Assembly (NCBI GenBank): GCA_037893225.1
Contig: JAZGUH010000565.1
Span: forward strand, 124,001-188,000
Source of the DNA: Hippasteria phrygiana
Lineage: Eukaryota; Echinodermata; Asteroidea; Valvatida; Goniasteridae
Reading direction: 5' to 3'
DNA length: 64,000 nucleotides
In this document: positions 53,601 through 62,600 of the stretch, piece after piece
Numbering within the stretch: the first letter of the stretch is position 1
How the letters are laid out: every line of letters begins with the position of its first letter
Notes under the pieces: generated by a model
Told to the model about the DNA's origin: nothing
Databases searched by the model: none
Seen by the model: the letters and a program-made list of their open reading frames with translations, nothing else
Program-made: the position numbers and the translations under genes

Positions 53601-56600
53601 AAAATACAAACCTGAAATATCTGGGATAACCTGGCAAGCAGAGGGAGAACATCGGCAAGCATCAACAGGGTTGCAACAAAATTATATGATTTTGTGAATG
53701 TTGCAAGCCCTAGTGCCACTGCCTCATGGCGTTCAGATGCTTCTCTCTCCAGGCTCATGATCACTGCAGGTAGTGTTCTCCTCAGTGCATCCACGGCAGC
53801 ATTATGGGACAACCACCGGACGTCTTTTGCCTCCTTCAGTTTCAAGTGGGGTGACTGAACAATGTTCTTCAAATATAAAATATATATAATATAAAAACTA
53901 AAAATGAACAACCGAATCCATTGACAACCGTGATCACATCTAAATGATCTAACAGAAAATAGTTTCTTTTGAGTGATCCTAATCAACGTATTACACAATA
54001 TGTCCTGATTTTTGTTTTACCTGAATAGCTTTCAATCCACTTGTTCGCACTGACGAATAATCATAAAAACGAAAAAGTTGTCCAAGGATGCTCTTAAACT
54101 TGAGCAGGTATAAAGGGATGCCTTCTGCCGACTGTGCTGCTGCCAAGGCAAGGCGATGAGCTATGCAATGTCTGTTGACAAGCTGCTTGTTTGATTCCCT
54201 TAGCCTGGCAGCAACCTGCAAGGGTAAAACCAATTGTATTTATTTATTATGAGCTTTATATTTAGTTGCACTTTCTTATTAACAGCTAAACCATCTTTTA
54301 TTACGCCAATGCGAAGCCTGATAAAGTGTGAGCAGTTCAGAAAATAAATATAGGACTGAGAATACATACCCCACTCTTTGTACCGACCATAACTGCAGCC
54401 CCGTCTGAACCCAGTCCCACAAACTTAGTCTGGGGTAGCTTCATGGCTCGCAGCATGTCTTCCACCGCAGAAGCTATAGTTTCAGCTTTACCGTTTGGGA
54501 TATCAACGACTTGGAGGAAACTAGTGGTCACCTACAACATAAAAATAATGCATGGCACATGTATGTTGAAATATAAAAAAATAAAAATAAATAACAGTCA
54601 ATGCCTAGAACCATCCAAAAAGACATGAAATATTACCTTCCCAGTTTGTGGCAAGAAGTATTGGCTGTAGATAATGAGCTGGTTCAGTACTGCGACGTCA
54701 GTAGTTTCATCTATAAGGAGGCTGAAGACTGGACTTTCGCGCATCTCCTTGTAGATCTTTTGTCGCGGTACAGCGGCCAGAACATTAATTATCTCCTGCA
54801 TTGTGCGTTCTGAGCGGTAATTTGCATTTGCGCCCTGAAATTTCAAACAAGTTGTTAAAAAAGGTGAAAGGAATATTGTCCGAATTTAGTTTGTATTTGT
54901 ACAATTATTACATGTAAGTTAGATTCAAATAGTGCACAATACCTGGTCCAGGTTCGTCAAATAGCTGCAGCTATAAAAACAACTTTTGCAAGATCCAGCA
55001 ATGAGCTGTAGTTGGTCGTGTGGGGCACCTCCTGCTTAGCAAGGCAGTACATGCAATGGAGGCCAGCAAGAAATGCCATCCGTTGGAAACTGACTTAGTG
55101 TTGTAGTGCTGCCTCTATTCCACCTGTAGCACGAGCAGCTGTTTCTAACTCCATAGCTTTCTTGTGGATTCCACTTTGGGTGCGCCGGTCTAAACTCTGC
55201 TTGGTGATGGACGTGCATGGGACATGTACCCAAACAGAAGTCCCCTGCCTCATCATGTGGTGCTTTCGGCACAATGAGCACAGCATTCCTGAAACGTGAA
55301 TGCAAGTCATTAAAAATAAAGTAGAAAAGAATTGCCAGGGCTTATTTTTTTGGGAGTGCCATAAAGAAAATGTTTCATTTTCAAGCTACAGAAAAACAAA
55401 AATATGAATGTTTTGTAATAGGTGTACTGTTTATGCATGCTTTAGCTTAAAAACCCTGAAAATTACAAAAGTACCCCAATAATTGGCAAGGGGTTCCCCC
55501 CATGGGCGGTTAGCCCGTTTTTATGCTAAAATCTTTTTTTTAAATTCATGTGAAAAAAAATTAGCCAAAGATTCCCACATGGGCGGTTAGCCAGTTTTTT
55601 TATGCCAAAATCATTTTTTTAAATTCATGTTTAGCCCGATTTGTTTTTTTTAGAACACTGCAAATAAATCATTGTATTCTTAAAAAAACATGTGAAAAAA
55701 AAATTTGCCAGGGGTTCCCTATGGGCGGTTAGCCCTTTTTTTTTTTTTTTAATTCTGTAAATAAATCATTGTGTTGTTTTTAAAAATTCATGTGAAAAAC
55801 AATCAATTAAAATATTGAAACTAGGCCTAACGTTAATATTATTAAATTTACAAAATTAGGCCTTTCGTTAAAATATTTCCCATATAAATCAGTAGGCCTA
55901 GCAAGTATTTTTGGAAATTTTGGAAATTAAAAAAATGATACTGACCTTTCTCTTCGGAAGTGGTGATGAGCCACGCGTAGTTGGTAAACCATTTCGGGTG
56001 GATACCCGTTTTCCTTTTCTTGTTGTTCTGCAGTGCGGTATCTTCCCCGGCATCTTCTGTGCACGTGGCTGTTTCATCTGGCTTTGGGTTTCCCTCTGCG
56101 CGGCCTGCTGATGTTATTGGCTTAAAAAAAGTTCCTATTTTTGATTGCTTTCCCGCCATTGTACGCGAGACAAAAATGTGTTGACTTGGCAAGTCCAACA
56201 ATCTCGTCCCCATCGCGGTCGTAAATGCCTTTAATACAAAGAACTACGGCCATGAAAAAAAACCCTGACGTGTGTGGGGTCGATCTTGTAAGCACTGCAA
56301 ATGGTGTAGTGCAAAATTTTAACCCTCATAAAAGTAGCCCCTGCTATAGCAGGGGCTACTTTTATGAGCGTATTGAGCACACGACAGGCACCAAGAGAAG
56401 ACCCACGCGCACGCGCACAGGAAGATGCATGTACGGAGAATTGTCTTACAGATTTGGGGCGACACCAACCACGATGAACTCGTGTGTGATGCCGATACAT
56501 GTACCATACATGTACCATGCATGTACTGTGCACCCAGTCGTACTTCCCCAATACGTCCGAGGACAATGCTTTGTGTTTCCTATTGTTCCTTTAATATAAC

Positions 56601-59600
56601 CAACCCCCATAGACTAAGCACGTATCCTTACGTTCGAGGACCGATTTCAACAAAAGACTCTACGTTCGAGGACTGAAAGGTTTCTTTGTGTTTCCTTTCT
56701 TCTCTTGTCCTCGGAGATATATACAGTGCACGTACACGCATGCTGTGTGGCCACGCGTTGTGTATGTGCATGGTGCGATGTGTACGTATCTGCAGTATTA
56801 CAAATGTGTGTACGTCGTGTACGACACGGAAAATGTAGGAAGATTTACTGCTTTTTCGTCTAGATTTCGCCGGACATGTAAAATTGCAAGCTAGGCCTTA
56901 TGCCATACAATGGACCTGCATCATGTAAGATAATATTGAGCCATACTATCATAATTATATTGTGCGTATCGGGGATGAAAAAATGGGTATCGGCCCGTTT
57001 TTTTGCATATCGGGCAGAAATAATTGCGTATCGGGCCGATACGCAAGTTTGTACCTGAGGAGAACCCTGCTTTTAGAAAATAAACATTCATTGCAACAAT
57101 GCATGACATCCAATAACAACGTTCTTTGTCCATGCCTATTCAGAATTTAATGACTCGTTTGCACCGAAAGCTTATCACTCCTAATTTATGGTAAAACCGT
57201 ATTCATAAATACCTAAGACAGTTTACCCGTTCCTACTGGTTGAGAGCCCGTCACGTGGGTGGTTTTTAAACGGCCGATAAAACACCAACCGGTTTTAAAC
57301 ACTTTTTTCGGTGTCACACGAAATTTGGACTCTTAAGAAATCTGGTCCCTCCTATTGGTTGAACACTCGCGCGACCAGTCACTCTCCTAATTATTACACA
57401 AGCGCAATACTACCTATACGTCTGAATTTAGAGTCGATGAATTCACACTACTCCGGCACTGCTGCGTTCTTCGCCTCATCATGCCATATCGTACATGTAA
57501 GTCACCATTAAATAGCTAAAGAGCTGTTTTACAAGGTAACATTTTTGAATAAAATCATTGGAAATGTATTATTTGTTTTTGCTGAATTATACACCCGGCT
57601 AGGGTCATTATCAGCTTCCAGGCCCCAAGGCGGTTTTAAATGTACTTGTTTAAAACCGGCCCAGCACATATTTGTGACCCGCTCTGGAAAAAGGTATATT
57701 ATGTCGCAAAATATGAAAAATTTGTTTTATGTATGTTTGGAAAGCCCGCAATATAAGCTTTCATTTGGTACATGATAGAGCTCCAAAGCCCTGTCCGTTC
57801 TGGAGATATCACATTTTTGCATATTAATTAGTTCTATGTAGTTCAAATTGCACAACAGAGAAAACAGGCTTTGAAATAGCTAGTTCTAATACAATGCAAT
57901 GGAACAATGCACTCTAAAAAGGATATTTTCCCACATTATTCACTGAAATCAACATTGTTGTGCACCAAACCTGAAACTTTAGATGTTTAAGATGTCATTC
58001 AAGACAAAAAACAAAAATGAATTTTGACGAAAAATTTCACCCTCTCAACTTGAAAGGGCCATTACACGTAAATGCATTGCGCGACTTATATCACCTTTTT
58101 CTGGAGCGGGTCACATTTATTCCCTTAATAATGGTCACTGTGTACACAGCTTGTTCATATTTTCCCTTTGTTTGCGGATTTCCTTGTTTTCGAGACACCC
58201 TGTATAGTCGACAATCTTTACCTTCTTTCCAAACTGAAGCAGTACTTACTTGTTGAGCTTGATACCTGGCGGATCTTGATTCAGAAGATACACAAGTCTG
58301 TTGGGAGTAGTGACAAGAATATCTGCAGGAGACGATACAGATAAGGCAACAATACAATTGTCATGCAAATGAAGTATTAACATTTCTATACAGAAATTGT
58401 CATTGTAAATATACATGTATTTGTTAAAATATGTATTCTCAACATTTAAAGGTAATATGCAACATTTGCAAACATCAAAAAACAAAACTACTGAATTATT
58501 ATGAAATACCTTTCTTGACTATAAATAATAGTCTAAAAACCTGTGAAATCATGGCACCTGGTGTGCTGTCATTTCCAAGAAAAGTTGAATTTGTGCATCA
58601 ATTTCCAGCGATGGTTTACCAACCATTGTTGGAAAAAACACTTAAAAAAAAAAATACTGCCCCCAATTTACCAACTTTAATTAATTCGTCAAACAATCCA
58701 CAAGGGAAACTGACTAGGTAAATTTTGAATACATTTTCAAAGCGAACAAAGAAACTGGCAGGAGCGGGATTCGAACCTGCGACCTCCGGGTTACCGTGCC
58801 GGCACTCTACCAACTGAGCTATCTTGCCCTATGTTGGTGGTCTCCCAAATTGTCCGTATCTTTGTTCAGGTTGTATCATAAATTGGGTGTGATCCCTGGC
58901 TACACGGCATTCTGGGTTTATGACTTCTGATTAGCACCCACCCGAACAAAGATACATGTACTGACAATTTGGAAGACCGCCAACATAGGGCAAAATAGCT
59001 CAGTTGGTAGAGCGGCGATACGGTATTCCGGAGGTCACAGGTTCGAATCCCGCTCCTGCCAGTTTCTTTGTTCACTTTGAAAACTTTAATTAATCCATAT
59101 TTTGTTTGGCAGTTGGTTACACATCCGTGAATGGGTGCAAGAAAGCCAGACTAGTTCCCTAAACCTGATAACTCCCCGACATTTATAAATGGCTCCGTTT
59201 TGTCTGAAGTGGGGTCAGGGAACCAGACTACAAGAACAGCAATTTTGTTTTCTCTCTCGTTTTGCCAGCATCTGTGCACACACAACGTTTAACAGGTCAG
59301 TGTTACAATATTCGCTATAAAATACTAACCCCCAAATGCACTCATTTCTGGAAATTACAGCAGAAGAAAACGTTGTATGCTACCTTTAACTTCACAACTG
59401 CAATTTCAATCCCCTTCCCTCTCCCTTGTCTTGCCTCTTCTTCCCCAACTAAAACCTTTCACCGCTTTTTTCTTAGCAGTTGGAGAAATCCGGTTATCCC
59501 AATTTTATTCAAACCGAATAACAGTTATCTGATTTCACCAGAAGTTCCCATCTAGCAACACAAAGTGATGAGTCGGTGGTGCATGAGAAGTCCTCCCAAT

Positions 59601-62600
59601 GACTGGATATAGTTTGCAGGATTAAAGATGATGTCGATTGCTGGGGGAAGTTTGCGTCATTTTTTGGTTTTATGTAGACTCTGTCTTGTAAAATAAAACA
59701 GCCAATTTTTTTCTGCCATGAAATAACAAAAAGTGACTTTTGAGAGCTAGTTTTATCAAGCCCCCTCTAGCGCAGCATAGCCCATTTGTCTAAAAGTCGT
59801 CGCTGCGGGCAGCAAATAATTCTAGTACGAACTCCTCTTTTGCTCCTAGTGCTAGACACAAAAGGGAGTTCGTCTTATGACGTCAGAATTGTTTGCTGCC
59901 CGCAGCGATGACTTTTAGACAAATGGCACCAGCGGGCTATGGGGACTTGATAAAACTGCTCTCAAAAGTCACTTTTTTGTTATTTCATGGCAGAAATAAT
60001 TGGCCGTTATATTTTACAATACGCAATCTACATAAAACTAAAAAATTACGCAGACTTCTTTCAGCAATCAACATCATTTTTAAGTGACCACTAGGCCTTT
60101 ACAAAAACACTTCAGAGCTGTAATGCTGGGATAAAAAAAATGGATGGGCAGGCTATTAATATACCAAGAAGACCACTAGCGAGTGAATACAATTACAATC
60201 GGAGACCATGGAGCAAATTGGAGGATGTTCCAGTTGATTTCTTAAGCCTGTGCACAAAAAATGGAAGGCTTAATTTTTTTTAAGGTTGCTTTTGAATATT
60301 CGGTTTCCAAAATCAAAACCGAATAGTAGAATTCAAAGCGAATCTTAAGAAATCCGGATTTATTTCACACCACGACTTGTTTCCCTCCCAAAATGAATAA
60401 CACTCACTTGAAGTATGATGTAAGCTGCTGGAGAGGGCATGTCAGTGTCGTTAAACTTACCAAACTTCTGGGAGGATTCGGGACCAAACTGCCGGACAGC
60501 CTTCGCTGTACTCTCGATGATGTGCACGCGCAAGCCCCGCCCCTCCGCTAACCGCCGGAACTCCCGGTACGTCTGATTGGCCAGCTCGCGAGTCGGAGAT
60601 ACGACCACGGCGCGGAATCCCTTCTTTCTGGGCTCCTGGTCACGACAAAGTAAAAATTGTGATCCAAAATGAAGTAAAATTTCAGCAATATTTTGGGTGC
60701 GTTCGAGTAGCTCACCTGGATCGACTCGGGTGAAGGCAGACGGGTTAGCCACGAGAGCTGGGCTAATAGAACGCTCAAACGCCCTCTCCTGTTGATGTCA
60801 CCTTGCACTTGAGTCAACGATTGTGTAGTCTAGTTCTCTTTTATATTTGATCTATTTCGAGTCAAGGTTGTTTTTATCATTCAGTAATGAATTTATCAAC
60901 CTAAAGTATACTTCTCTCGATTCTAATGACATCATTTTTTTGTAATTTTAAACAGTTGCTTGCGGTAGAAAATTTTCTTACATGTTTTGCGGTTCATGTC
61001 TTGCAAAGCAGTGCGGTTTCGCCATCTTTATTTTCATGTTGCGTTATGTCATCTTCGTTGTCGTTTTACCCCAAAATTTCTCACAACAAAATTAGAAACC
61101 CTGCCCTCTATCTACGACATACCTGCTGGTTTTTAATATCACAATCTAGTTTGCTAAGTCCAAGTAGATTTTGTTCTCTATAGGTACAGGGTCCTTAACC
61201 ACACAATCGCCCTTGAGGTCAGCCATTTTTAATTCCCCGCTCCAGTAGAATCTGTGGATAATCAGACTTAACTACGCATGCGTGTGACGTAATTCCACCA
61301 GTGACTCTGCTCCGCGAGCAGGGTCTGTGGTGGCTGACCCGAGTGAGCCCCGAGTATGACGTCAGAGCTAATCGAACGGCACGGGGCTAACCCGAGTCGA
61401 CCCGGGTGAGCTACTCGAACGCACCCATTAAAAGGCCGTGTTGACTTTTTCTGGTCACCTTGTAAGTTACCGTGACTCGCTGTCAATATTCCTTTGCAGC
61501 TGTTCCCATTTGGATTTTTTTACACGGACGCTGTGCTGACTGGATGATGTGTGTGACCAGCGACCAAATGGGATGTAGGGCTTAATTTAACCCTCCTACT
61601 GTTATAACTATCATAACCTATCACAAAACCTAAGCCCCTCCTCTCCAACAGCTTGTGTGTTTCAACCTGAAACTTGATAGGTTTTAATAGGTAGGGTAGT
61701 TGGCTCTATTTTGGCACTGAGAGAGGGAGGGTTAACCCTAACGCTCTTCAATCCTCCAAAATCCTCATGGTGGTTTTGGAGGATTTTGGAGGATTGAGGA
61801 TGAATGGTGATTGAAGCACAGGAGGATTTTGGAGGATTGAGGATAAATGGTGATTGAAGCACAGGATGATTTTGGAGGATTGAGGATGAATGGTGATTGA
61901 AGCACAGGATGATTTTGGAGGATTGAGGATGAATGGTGATTAAAGCACAGGAGGATTTTGGAGGATTGAGGATGAATGGTGATTGAAGCCCCGGAGGATT
62001 TTGGAGGATTGAGGATGAATGGTGATTGAAGCACAGGAGGATTTTGGAGGATTGAGGATAAATGGTGATTGAAGCACAGGATGATTTTGGAGGAATGAGG
62101 ATGAATGGTGATTGAAGCACAGGATGATTTTGGAGGATTGAGGATGAATGGTGATTGAAGCACCAGATGATTTTGGAGGATTGAGGATGAATGGTGATTG
62201 AAGCACAGGATGATTTTGGAGGATTGAGGATGAATGGTGATTAAAGCACCAGATGATTTTGGAGGATTGAGGATGAATGGTGATTGAAGCACAGGAGGAT
62301 TTTGGAGGATTGAGGATGAATGGTGATTGAAGCCCCGGAGGATTTTGGAGGATTGAGGATGGTTCCAAGCAATAAGGGCCTAGGGGTTAGGGTTTTAATG
62401 CAGTGTGTGTTGCTGTGGCTCAATTCTAGCACCTGCTACAACCTTTGAATTTGATTGAATCATGCCCCCTTGTTTGGTGAAATCGCCCCAAAGCAACATT
62501 TTGAAATTGAATTTGGTTATAAAACTATGGGATATAATAGATTAGGTATTTTCAATTCAATTTAATTTATTTAAATTTATTTTTCAAAGTGAACAAAGAA

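Noticed and set aside
61662..62432. ORFs of 142-175 codons in three minus-strand frames
   Set aside because: Produced by the 43-bp minisatellite, which shifts phase each unit; low-complexity Ser/Ile/Pro peptide with no family features.
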